This document shows positions 41,051 through 49,119 of a DNA stretch of 64,000 bases, piece by piece; position 1 is the first letter of the stretch, and every line of letters starts with the position of its first letter. A model generated the notes under the pieces. The model had not been told where the DNA came from, did no database searches, and worked only from the letters and a program-made list of their open reading frames with translations. Source of the DNA: Gemmatimonadota bacterium (GTDB lineage: Bacteria; Gemmatimonadota; Gemmatimonadetes; Longimicrobiales; Gaopeijiaceae); NCBI GenBank assembly GCA_022827345.1, contig JAJDTB010000027.1, positions 186,001 through 250,000 of the forward strand. Reading direction: 5' to 3'. A program made the translations under genes and the position numbers.

Positions 41051-43819
41051 CTACTCCTTGCAGTCGTACCAGGTTCTGCCCGTCCCGACATCGACCCTGA
41101 GCGGAACATTCAGCTCCAGGGCGGACTCCATCACCTCCACCACGGTGTCCGTCAGGCCGGCTACACGCCCCTCCTCCACCTCGAAGACGAGTTCGTCGTG
41201 CACCTGCAGCAGCATGCGCGCGCCGGGACCGTCGCCCACCGCCTCGCGCACCCGGATCATCGCTACCTTGATGAGGTCGGCCGCGGTCCCCTGGATCGGT
41301 GTGTTCTGCGCCACGCGCTCGCCGAACTGACGCACGTTCCACGCCCGCGCACGCAGTTCCGGGATGTAACGCCGCCTGCCGAGCAGCGTCTCCACGTAGC
41401 CCGCCTCCTTCGCATGCGCGACCTGTTCGTCCAGAAAGCGGCGCACGCCCGCGAAACGCTCGAAGTACTGCTCGATGAACCGCTTCGCGTCGTCCATCGA
41501 AATGCCCAGCTGACGGGCCAGCCCGAAGGGCCCCTGACCGTAGAGCGTGGCGAAGTTCACCGTCTTGGCCCGGTTGCGCATCCCGCCCGTCACCTCGTCC
41601 ACGGGAACCTCGAAGATCACGGCCGCGGTCTCGCGATGCACGTCCTTGTCCTCCCTGAACGCACGCACAAAGACCTCGTCGCCGGAGAAGTGGGCCAGGA
41701 TCCTGAGTTCGATCTGGGAATAGTCCGCGGTCACCAGCACGGAACCTTCGGGAGCCGTGAAGCCGCGCCGAACCTCGCGCCCCACCGCGGTGCGAATCGG
41801 GATGTTCTGGAGGTTGGGGTCGGAGGATGACAGGCGACCGGTCGCCGCGACGGCCTGATTGAACGTTGTGTGGATTCGTCGTGTTTCCGGATTGACAAGC
41901 GACGGAAGCGCGTCCACGTAGGTGTTGCGCAGCTTCTCCAGCTGGCGGTAGTCCATCATCAGCCGCGGCAGTTGATGACCCCGGATCGCCAACTCCTCCA
42001 GGACGGTGGAGTCGGTGGACGGCCCCGTCTTGGTGCGCTTCAGCACGGGCAGTTCGAGTCGTTCGAAGAGAATCTCCCGCAGCTGCGGCGTGGAGTTGAT
42101 GTTGAACTCGGTACCCGCGACCCGGAAGATGTCCTCGCGGATGAGCCGCAGTTCGTCGCCCAGGCGCCTGCTCATCGCCGCGAAGAATCCCGCGTCGATG
42201 CCGATGCCATTCATCTCCATGTCGGCCAGTATGGGGATCAGCGGCATCTCCAGCTCCAGGAAGAGCCCTTCCAGCCCCTGTGCGGCCATCTGATCCGCAA
42301 AGCGATCCCAGAGCCGCAGGGGCGCCTCAACCCGCTCACAGGCGAACGCAAGCGCCTCGCTGGCGGGTATGTCGCCGTAGTGTCGACGCTTCTTCCCGGT
42401 CCCCAGCAACTTCGCCGCGGGCGTGAGTTCGCGGCCCAGCAGATCGGATGACAGGGCGCCCAGCTCCCTGCCCCGGCGCCCCGGATCCAGGACGTACGAC
42501 GCCACCATGACGTCATGGAGGGACCCCGCCAACTCCAGCCCCGCGCGGCGGCACGCGATCAGCGAACGCTTGAGATCGTGCCCGACCTTCGCGATCTCCG
42601 GATCGGCCAGCACCTCGCGAATCGGCGCGAACGCTTCGCTGCCCAGCGCGGGAAGGTTGGGCGCGGGGCCATCGTCCATCTCGCCCAGCTCCAGCGACAT
42701 CGCGGCCTCGTGGGCGACCGGCAGGTAGTAGCACCGCCCCGGTTCGGCCGCGACGGCCAGACCGGCGACCTCTCCGCGAATCGGATCAAGCGTGCGATTA
42801 AGCACCGCCACGCCCATCGAGCCCGCCTTCCGGCAGGCCCTGGCAACCGCGGCGAGCTCCGCGCCATCGGTGACGAGGATCTGCTCGACGGCCTCTTCCG
42901 CCTCCACCGCGGCCCCGCTGTCATCCGCCGCATCCAGCCGGTCCAGCAGGGTGCGAAACTCCAGGTCGACGTACAGCGCGCGCAGCCGCTCGTTGTCCGG
43001 CGCCGACACCCGCAGCTCCTCAAGGTCGGTGTCCAGCTCCAGGTCCGTGCGGATCGTCACCAGCTGCTTCGAGAGGAGCACCTCGTCGCGGTGCGCCTGC
43101 AGCGACTCCCGCGCGCGCTTGGCCTTGATGTCCCCCGCGTGCGCCAGCACCTCCTCGACCGTGCCGTACTCCGTCAGAAGCTTCTGCGCCGTCTTTGGGC
43201 CGATCCCTGGCGCTCCGGGCACGTTGTCCGAGCTGTCCCCCACCAGCGCCAGGTAGTCCACCACCTGGCCCGGCCCGACACCGAACTTCTTCTCGGCACC
43301 CTTCGCGTCCACCCACTGCTGTCCCACCCCGTGCGGCCCCCCGCGACCCGGGTTCAGCAGGTGGACCCCGTCACCGACGAGCTGGAAGAAGTCCTTGTCG
43401 CCCGACACGATCACCGCCTCCAGCCCCGCCTCCACCCCGCGCGCGGCGAGGGTACCGATCACATCGTCCGCCTCCCACCCCTCGACGGAGATCACTCGGT
43501 CCCCGAACGCCTCCACCAGCTCCCGAATGCGGGGCAGGCTGTCGCGCAGCTCCCGCGGCATCTTCTCGCGGGTCGCCTTGTAGTCGGGATACAGCTCTTC
43601 GCGGTGGCTGCGCCCGGCGTCGAATACCACCGCGATGTAGTCCGGCTGGTGCTCGTCGCGTATTGCGTACAGGAAGTTCGCGAAGCCGAAGGGCGCGGAC
43701 GTGTTCTCCCCCCTCGCATTCGTGAGCGGGCGATGGATGAATGCGAAGTACGACCGATAGATCAACGCATAGGCGTCGATCAGGAACAGCCGAGGCGCAG
43801 TCTTGGCCGGGATGTCCAT
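41051..43819 (-). CDS. polA: DNA polymerase I
   Basis: 922 residues in three domains. The 5'-3' exonuclease (about 1-290) opens with RLFLIDAYALIYRSYFAF. The middle 3'-5' exonuclease-like domain (about 315-480) has lost the catalytic Asp-x-Glu: its exo I position reads VAVLNRTLDPIRGE. The polymerase domain (about 500-922) has motif A VTADYSQIELRILAHF, motif B RNRAKTVNFATLYGQG and motif C QVHDELVFE. So it polymerises and removes primers but probably does not proofread, as in Taq. It fills gaps after Okazaki fragments and repair. It lies between a cold-shock gene and the short ssb, all on the minus strand. Confidence 0.97.
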   Translation of the reverse strand: MDIPAKTAPRLFLIDAYALIYRSYFAFIHRPLTNARGENTSAPFGFANFLYAIRDEHQPDYIAVVFDAGRSHREELYPDYKATREKMPRELRDSLPRIRELVEAFGDRVISVEGWEADDVIGTLAARGVEAGLEAVIVSGDKDFFQLVGDGVHLLNPGRGGPHGVGQQWVDAKGAEKKFGVGPGQVVDYLALVGDSSDNVPGAPGIGPKTAQKLLTEYGTVEEVLAHAGDIKAKRARESLQAHRDEVLLSKQLVTIRTDLELDTDLEELRVSAPDNERLRALYVDLEFRTLLDRLDAADDSGAAVEAEEAVEQILVTDGAELAAVARACRKAGSMGVAVLNRTLDPIRGEVAGLAVAAEPGRCYYLPVAHEAAMSLELGEMDDGPAPNLPALGSEAFAPIREVLADPEIAKVGHDLKRSLIACRRAGLELAGSLHDVMVASYVLDPGRRGRELGALSSDLLGRELTPAAKLLGTGKKRRHYGDIPASEALAFACERVEAPLRLWDRFADQMAAQGLEGLFLELEMPLIPILADMEMNGIGIDAGFFAAMSRRLGDELRLIREDIFRVAGTEFNINSTPQLREILFERLELPVLKRTKTGPSTDSTVLEELAIRGHQLPRLMMDYRQLEKLRNTYVDALPSLVNPETRRIHTTFNQAVAATGRLSSSDPNLQNIPIRTAVGREVRRGFTAPEGSVLVTADYSQIELRILAHFSGDEVFVRAFREDKDVHRETAAVIFEVPVDEVTGGMRNRAKTVNFATLYGQGPFGLARQLGISMDDAKRFIEQYFERFAGVRRFLDEQVAHAKEAGYVETLLGRRRYIPELRARAWNVRQFGERVAQNTPIQGTAADLIKVAMIRVREAVGDGPGARMLLQVHDELVFEVEEGRVAGLTDTVVEVMESALELNVPLRVDVGTGRTWYDCKE

Positions 43820-43883
43820 GGTGTCTGGCTCCGCTCAGGACGGTGCTGTGGCTACCGGAGCACCCGGCGGACCAGGTGAATTG

Positions 43884-44084
43884 TCAGGCGCGACTTACAT
43901 TCGCCGCCTGCGGCCCCCGATCCGTCTCGCGGACCTCGAATTCAACCTCCTCGCCCTCGGCGAGGGTTCGGAAGCCTTCTCCCTGAATCGAGCTGAAGTG
44001 AACGAATACGTCGCTGCCCGTCGGGCGCGCGATGAATCCGTAGCCCTTGGAGTCGTTGAACCACTTGACCGTCCCTCTCGCCAT
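43884..44084 (-). CDS. Cold-shock domain protein
   Basis: 66 residues. [20 protein letters not shown] includes RNP1 (KGYGFI), and DVFVHFSSI is RNP2. The single CSD binds single-stranded nucleic acid and melts RNA structure. The ATG at 44084 is the family start; GGAGG lies ten bases upstream, and the upstream ATG at 44102 would add six residues. A 108-base gap upstream separates it from the transglycosylase gene. It precedes polA on the same strand. Confidence 0.95.
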   Translation of the reverse strand: MARGTVKWFNDSKGYGFIARPTGSDVFVHFSSIQGEGFRTLAEGEEVEFEVRETDRGPQAANVSRA

Positions 44085-44192
44085 TCCCGCATTCCTCCGC
44101 AATTACTGATGGTGATGCCGTGCGGCCCGGCATCCCGGCACGAGTTCGCCGAGTAGCCGCGGCTCCATGATGGGGACGGGCGGCTCCGGGCG

Positions 44193-46517
44193 TCAAGGAC
44201 TTCCGTAGAGCCAGCTGTACAGCGCCCGGTTCCGAACGACGTTCTTGACGTACCCGCGCGTTTCGACGAACGGGATCCGCTCCGTGAACCGATGGGGGTC
44301 TTCCGCCTCGGGGAATCGTCTCCATCGATTGGCACGGGTCGGGCCCGCATTGTACGCCGAAAGCACGATCGGGAGGTCGCTATCGTAGCGCTCCATCAGG
44401 TCGGCCAGGTACCGGGTACCCAGGTGGACGTTCACCTCGGCGGTTCTGAGCGATTCCGTGCGATAGCCGCGGGGCCCGAGCGCGCGCGCCAGCTGTCTGC
44501 CTGTCGCCGGCATGATCTGCATGAGACCGATGGCCCCCGCCGAAGACCCGATCGCCGGCACGAAGGCGCTTTCCTGGCGAATGAGACCGGCAACCAGATA
44601 CGGATCCAGCCCCAGTTCCTCGGCGCGCGCGGTGATCAGCGCCCGGTACGGAAAGGGATACACCACCTCCAGCAGAGCCCGGCTCCACTCCTCTCCCCGC
44701 TCCCGCACCTCCCGGCCCAGGCGGATGCCGTCGATCGTGCGGCCGCCGTGGTTGAGGGCGTGTGCCAGACCGAGCATGAGGTCGACCGAGTCCGCAACCG
44801 CCGCCTTCATTCGGGCTACATGGACTTCCGCGCCCTCGTCCAGACCCGCCTCGTCGAGCGCCGCCAGCACCTCCAGGTCACGGGACAGCCAATCCGGCAG
44901 CGGGGGCGGCGGACCGGTGGCCGCATCGAGGGAGAGCGACGGGACAGCGTCGTTCGCTTCGGCGGCCAGGTGCGCGTAGTAGGACAGGGGGCTCTCCTCG
45001 TGCAGGCGGTCCAGAAGGTCCCCGGTGCCCGCGGTGTCGCCCGCCGCCCGCGCCGCGCGCACGGCCCAGTAGCTTGCCTCCTCCCAGCGGCGCCCGTTCG
45101 GGTACCGCTCCAGATAATCCCCGAAGAGCTGCGCGGCTTCCTGGTGCTCCCCGCGTGAAATGTGAATCTGCGCCCAGCGCATCCGGGCCAGCCCGGATCG
45201 GTCCGTGTCGGACATGGACGCGGCCCTGCCGTAGGCCTCGATCGCCTGGTTCAGGCGGCCGGCGTCCTGGTGATCGTCCCCGCGGAAGAAGACGACATCC
45301 ACCGCCTGGGGCGAGGACGGATACCGCTCGATCAGCCGCTCCTGCAGGATGCGGGAGTCGCCGTGCCGGCCCTGCCGGGTCCGGATCGTGGCCCACGCTC
45401 GCAGGGCGGCCGCCCCCACGGCCTGGTTCTCCGATGTCTGGAGCTCCCGATACACCTCCACGGCGCTTCCCCGGTCGCCGCTGCCGTTGTAGGCGCGGGC
45501 AAGCGCGAGCTTGTCGGTCTCGGTAAGCACCGCGCCCGCCCTCACCGCCACCCTCCAGGCCCGGACAGCCAGGCCGAATTCGGCCGCGCGACCGAATGCC
45601 GTTGCGACCAGGCTCAGGATCTCGGGGCCCGAGTTCCTGGCGACTCTCCAATGCGCGTTCGCGGCGGCCAGGGCTTCGCTCCCGGAAGTCGTCGCGTGCA
45701 GCAGGTCCTCCATCGCGGCCACGGCACCCGCCGAGTCCCCCAGCGCCAGCCGGTATCGCCATTCCCGGCCCTTATGCCCCACGCGAGCCGCGCCGGCCGC
45801 CTGGCCGGCCTGCAACTCGAGCAGGGCCTCCAGGGCCCGGGCGGTATCGCCGGAGGCCGCCCAGGCGTCCGCCTCGAGCGCCCGGCCGGACCTGAGCGCC
45901 GACGAATCCGCAATGAGAGCCATGAAGCGCGAAGTCTGCTGCGCGTCCCCCGCTTCGGCGAGGATGCGGGCGGCAGCCAGCGCCGTCCATCCCGCCACCT
46001 CGGGAGACCGGCCGGCGAGTTGCTCGATCTGCGAGGCAGCCTCGCCGTACCGCCCGTCGTCGACCAGCCTGCGAGCCAGGAAGGAACGCGCAACGACGGC
46101 CTCCCGAGAGTCCGCGGGCACCACCGCAGCCAGGCGCCTGAACGCCAGAACTGCGCCGGCTTCGTCACCGGATGCGCGGCGGGCGGTGCCCAGCAGATGC
46201 CAATAACGCGCCGACGCCTGCGCCGTGTCGATTCCGCCAGCCGTCAGCGCGGCAAGGGCTCCGTCCCAGTTCCTCCAGCCTGCCTCGGCCTCGGCCAGCA
46301 CCATCCGGTCGGCGAGCGGCGCGGACTCCAGGGGACTCAGGCTGCTCCTCAGCCCCAGGCTGGCCCTCCAGAACCGCCCTTCGGCCATATGCCGGCGCAC
46401 CGAATCGGGGATCGCGCCGTCAGGGCCGCCGGTCGACGTGTCCTGTGCCGCAACGGGACAAGACAAGGGGATGGCGGCCCAGGTCACTGCCGTAAGGAGC
46501 AGCACCCGGACCGCCAT
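44193..46517 (-). CDS. Soluble-type lytic transglycosylase with TPR-like superhelix
   Basis: 774 residues from the ATG at 46517, which gives a clean signal peptide (MAVRVLLLTAVTWAAIPLS...); the frame extends to 46583. Most of the protein is alpha-helical repeats, as in Slt70. The C-terminal SLT domain has the catalytic Glu in VAGLIRQESAFVPAIGSS, then GAIGLMQIMPATGRQLA and LSAYNAGPTRANRW. It cleaves murein with 1,6-anhydro ring formation in the periplasm. The superhelix is longer than usual. The orphan ExbB-like gene lies upstream on the same strand. Confidence 0.92.
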   Translation of the reverse strand: MAVRVLLLTAVTWAAIPLSCPVAAQDTSTGGPDGAIPDSVRRHMAEGRFWRASLGLRSSLSPLESAPLADRMVLAEAEAGWRNWDGALAALTAGGIDTAQASARYWHLLGTARRASGDEAGAVLAFRRLAAVVPADSREAVVARSFLARRLVDDGRYGEAASQIEQLAGRSPEVAGWTALAAARILAEAGDAQQTSRFMALIADSSALRSGRALEADAWAASGDTARALEALLELQAGQAAGAARVGHKGREWRYRLALGDSAGAVAAMEDLLHATTSGSEALAAANAHWRVARNSGPEILSLVATAFGRAAEFGLAVRAWRVAVRAGAVLTETDKLALARAYNGSGDRGSAVEVYRELQTSENQAVGAAALRAWATIRTRQGRHGDSRILQERLIERYPSSPQAVDVVFFRGDDHQDAGRLNQAIEAYGRAASMSDTDRSGLARMRWAQIHISRGEHQEAAQLFGDYLERYPNGRRWEEASYWAVRAARAAGDTAGTGDLLDRLHEESPLSYYAHLAAEANDAVPSLSLDAATGPPPPLPDWLSRDLEVLAALDEAGLDEGAEVHVARMKAAVADSVDLMLGLAHALNHGGRTIDGIRLGREVRERGEEWSRALLEVVYPFPYRALITARAEELGLDPYLVAGLIRQESAFVPAIGSSAGAIGLMQIMPATGRQLARALGPRGYRTESLRTAEVNVHLGTRYLADLMERYDSDLPIVLSAYNAGPTRANRWRRFPEAEDPHRFTERIPFVETRGYVKNVVRNRALYSWLYGSP

Positions 46518-46609
46518 CCCCCGGAGGGTTGTCGCCTGGGGCGAGGATCCCCGCTGAACGGTACTCAAGCGGGTTCGCGCCACAGACGCCTATCGATGAT
46601 GGAAGGGGA

Positions 46610-47317
46610 TCAGTCCCCGGCGCCCTGTCCCGCCTGCATGGCGAAGAGGGCGTCGATCATCTTCTGCGCCGACTCCTCCATGTCGATGACCAGATTGTCG
46701 ATCCGCGACACGAAGTAGTTGTGGGCGATACTGACCGGGATCGCGATCGCCAGCCCCGCGGCCGTCGTGGTCAGGGCGATCTTGATCCCCGAGGCAACCG
46801 TGGTCGCGTCCACCTCACCCGCCAGCTCGATGGCCTGGAAGGCGGCGATCATCCCCATGACCGTCCCGAGGAACCCGAGGAGCGGCGCCACGTTTGTGAG
46901 CGTGGCCAGAACCACGAGTCCGCTCTCGAGCTTCGACAGCTCGATCAGCCCCTGGTTCTCGATCGCCTTCATCACGCGATCCGTACCCTCGTCCTGACGC
47001 TCCAGTCCGGCGTGCAGGATGTTGGCGGCGGGCGAGTTGGATTCGCGCGTGACTTCCAGCGCTTCCTTGATCTGATGCTGCGACAGCAGCTCGTCGACCT
47101 CGCGCAGGATGCGTCGGGTCGAACCGGCCTTTCGGAAGATGTCGAAGAACTTCCAGATGATTACCAGGATCCCGACAAGGAGACACAGACCAAGCGGCCA
47201 CCGCATGATGCCGGCGTCGTCCCAGGACTGCATCATCTGTTCGGTGAAGGTGAGATCTGGTGCTTCCATGCCCGGAAGCTGGAGCAGTACGTCGAAGACG
47301 CTCATCAAGCTGGCCAA
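46610..47317 (-). CDS. MotA/TolQ/ExbB proton-channel family protein
   Basis: 235 residues from a TTG with AGGAGG five bases upstream; ATG at 47305 is the alternative. Three TM segments: WPLGLCLLVGILVIIWKFF near the N-terminus, then VAPLLGFLGTVMGMIAAFQ (the family's hallmark with LGFLGTVMG) and LTTTAAGLAIAIPVSIAHNYF. Such proteins form pentameric proton channels with ExbD/TolR partners. No ExbD/TolR gene is next to it, which is unusual; the partner may be elsewhere. A consensus promoter lies 110 bases upstream of the start. Confidence 0.88.
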   Translation of the reverse strand: MASLMSVFDVLLQLPGMEAPDLTFTEQMMQSWDDAGIMRWPLGLCLLVGILVIIWKFFDIFRKAGSTRRILREVDELLSQHQIKEALEVTRESNSPAANILHAGLERQDEGTDRVMKAIENQGLIELSKLESGLVVLATLTNVAPLLGFLGTVMGMIAAFQAIELAGEVDATTVASGIKIALTTTAAGLAIAIPVSIAHNYFVSRIDNLVIDMEESAQKMIDALFAMQAGQGAGD

Positions 47318-47424
47318 AGGAACCTCCTGCGGTCGATCCAGAGCTGATGGTAATTGTTGGCCGCGCGATTTCGCGCGACTAACGAGTCTATGGGCACCGA
47401 GGCCCGTGTGGCAACGGCTTGGCA

Positions 47425-47453
47425 TAATGAGCAGGACCCTTGGGACTGTCAAC
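47425..47453 (-). promoter_or_regulatory. Sigma-70 promoter of the ExbB-like gene
   Basis: Minus strand: perfect TTGACA (47453-47448), exactly 17 bases, CATTAT (47430-47425). The leader would be about 100 bases and includes a CGCGCG-ATTT-CGCGCG-type hairpin near 47370. Confidence 0.65.
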
Positions 47454-47518
47454 CCTGACGCACTCGGCACCGGCGCGATCACCCGGTCGCCATCCGTCAT
47501 TTGCCATACGCCGCGCCC

Positions 47519-48409
47519 CTATCGTCGCCATGTCCACTCCCGCGAACCGTATCTTTTTTCGTAGCCCGCGGCCAGCAGGGCCTCCGGTTCGGTCATCCGG
47601 CCCTCGGCCCAAGATCCGCCGAGGGAACTGGCCAGGCCCGCGCTCAAGGCCTTCACCAGACGGGTCCAGGACGGGATCTCGCCCAGTGCCTCCGCAAGGG
47701 TGATCGACCGGGTCGCCGGAGCCAAACCGTTGCCGCTATTGCCGTTCCGATTCCCCCTCTCCGTGCCGGCCAACTCCGGCCGGGGATCGGCCCCGCCCGC
47801 GTCCACGGCCCCCGCCCCGGCGAACAACGAATTCTGGTCGGCGACGAGAAGGAGTGAGCCGTGCTGCAAAACCGCCTGTCCGATCCGCACCTGTGCGCTC
47901 CCCACGACCTTGCGGCCGCGAACCGTCACTTCGCCGTCGGCCGGCTCGAGGAAGCAGGGGCCCGCATCCGGCGGCAGCGCACGCCCGGACGCCCCACTGG
48001 CATCCACCCCCAATCGCCGCAGCCCGTCCACAAGCCCCTCGTTGACTCGACGGTATACCTTCCGAGGGCCCCCAAAGGCCCTGGCCGGCAGCACGACCGA
48101 ATAGGTCAGCTCCCGGTCGTGGAGCACGGCGCGCCCCCCCGTGGGCCTCCGCACCACTCCGACCTCCGGCCTGGAACGCAGGAAGCCCCTGTAACCGGTG
48201 CTGAACGGCTCGTTTCGCCCCAGCGACAGGGTCGCCGGCTCCCAGCGATAGAAGCGTACGGTCGCAGTGCCGGGGCGAAGCTCTGCCGCCAGCGCGTGAT
48301 CACGCGCCATGTTGGCCGCGCCAGGGAGTGCTCCGTCGACAAGGACCCGCCAGTCGAGAGCCTCGTCGCGGTTCCTTCGCTCGCCCGCGGCTTCAGGGGG
48401 CGAAGACAT
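47519..48409 (-). CDS. Lipoate-protein ligase / octanoyltransferase family protein (LipM/LplA type)
   Basis: 296 residues. The biotin/lipoyl transferase core is visible: FYRWEPATLSLGRNEP, VVRRPTGGRAVLHDRELTYS (R-x2-GG-x2-V-x-HD), and GRKVVGSAQVRIG. A cysteine in PDAGPCFLEP sits where the LipM/LipL acyl-enzyme Cys is found, which favours an octanoyl/amidotransferase over LplA. It would attach octanoyl or lipoyl groups to GcvH and E2 proteins; gcvHP lie just upstream in the same minus-strand run. Its start overlaps the MBL hydrolase gene by 17 bases. Confidence 0.85.
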   Translation of the reverse strand: MSSPPEAAGERRNRDEALDWRVLVDGALPGAANMARDHALAAELRPGTATVRFYRWEPATLSLGRNEPFSTGYRGFLRSRPEVGVVRRPTGGRAVLHDRELTYSVVLPARAFGGPRKVYRRVNEGLVDGLRRLGVDASGASGRALPPDAGPCFLEPADGEVTVRGRKVVGSAQVRIGQAVLQHGSLLLVADQNSLFAGAGAVDAGGADPRPELAGTERGNRNGNSGNGLAPATRSITLAEALGEIPSWTRLVKALSAGLASSLGGSWAEGRMTEPEALLAAGYEKRYGSREWTWRR

Positions 48410-49079
48410 CCCCCGCTTCCATGACCTGGACTTTCGCCGTGTCCCCGACGAGGTCGCGGAACCGCTCCGGATCCTGTGCGATCAGAGGCCATGTGTTGTA
48501 GTGAATCGGCACGACGACCTCCGGCTCGATGAACCCGGCGGCCGTGGCCGCGTCCTCCGGTCCCATGGTGAAGTTGTCGCCGATGGGGAGGAGCGCTACG
48601 TCGACCTTGCCGCGCAGAAGCTGCATGTCGAGGAGCAGCGCGGTGTCGCCCGCATGGTAGATGCTCTTGCCGTCCAGCTCCATGAGGAAGCCGCCCGGCA
48701 CAGTCGTGAACTGCCCCGTGGTGTCGCCGTGGACCTGTCCGCCGTGCAGCGCGGGCGTCATCTTCACCCGCCCGAAGGGGAAGTCGAAGCCGCCCCCGAT
48801 GTGCATCGGGTGCCCGCCCGCGATCCCCTGCGTCTCGGCGAAGGAGACGATCTCGAAGGTGGAGATCAGAGTGGCGCCCGTCTCGCCGGCCAGCGGAATG
48901 GCGTCGGCGAAGTGATCGAAGTGCCCGTGGGTGCAGAGGATGTAGTCCACCGGGCCCACGTCGGCGCGCTTGATGTCCGAGGTGGGATTGTCGTCGAAGA
49001 ACGGGTCGATGACGAGCCGCGTGCCGTCATCCATTTCGACGGTGAAGGTCGACTGTCCGTGAAACGTCAGTTTGGCCAC
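48393..49079 (-). CDS. Metal-dependent hydrolase, UPF0173 (MBL fold)
   Basis: 228 residues. Metallo-beta-lactamase fold with CTHGHFDHFADAIPL (H-x-H-x-DH), YHAGDTALLLD and a final metal His in VVPIHYNTWP. N-terminal KLTFHGQSTFTVEM is typical of UPF0173 (YtkL). Enzyme activity in the family is not firmly known. It sits 40 bases after gcvP and overlaps the lipoyl-pathway gene. Confidence 0.92.
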   Translation of the reverse strand: MAKLTFHGQSTFTVEMDDGTRLVIDPFFDDNPTSDIKRADVGPVDYILCTHGHFDHFADAIPLAGETGATLISTFEIVSFAETQGIAGGHPMHIGGGFDFPFGRVKMTPALHGGQVHGDTTGQFTTVPGGFLMELDGKSIYHAGDTALLLDMQLLRGKVDVALLPIGDNFTMGPEDAATAAGFIEPEVVVPIHYNTWPLIAQDPERFRDLVGDTAKVQVMEAGDVFAP

Positions 49080-49119
49080 TTTGCTGTTCTCCTCGCGTCG
49101 GCTGTCCTTCGGTCCGGCC

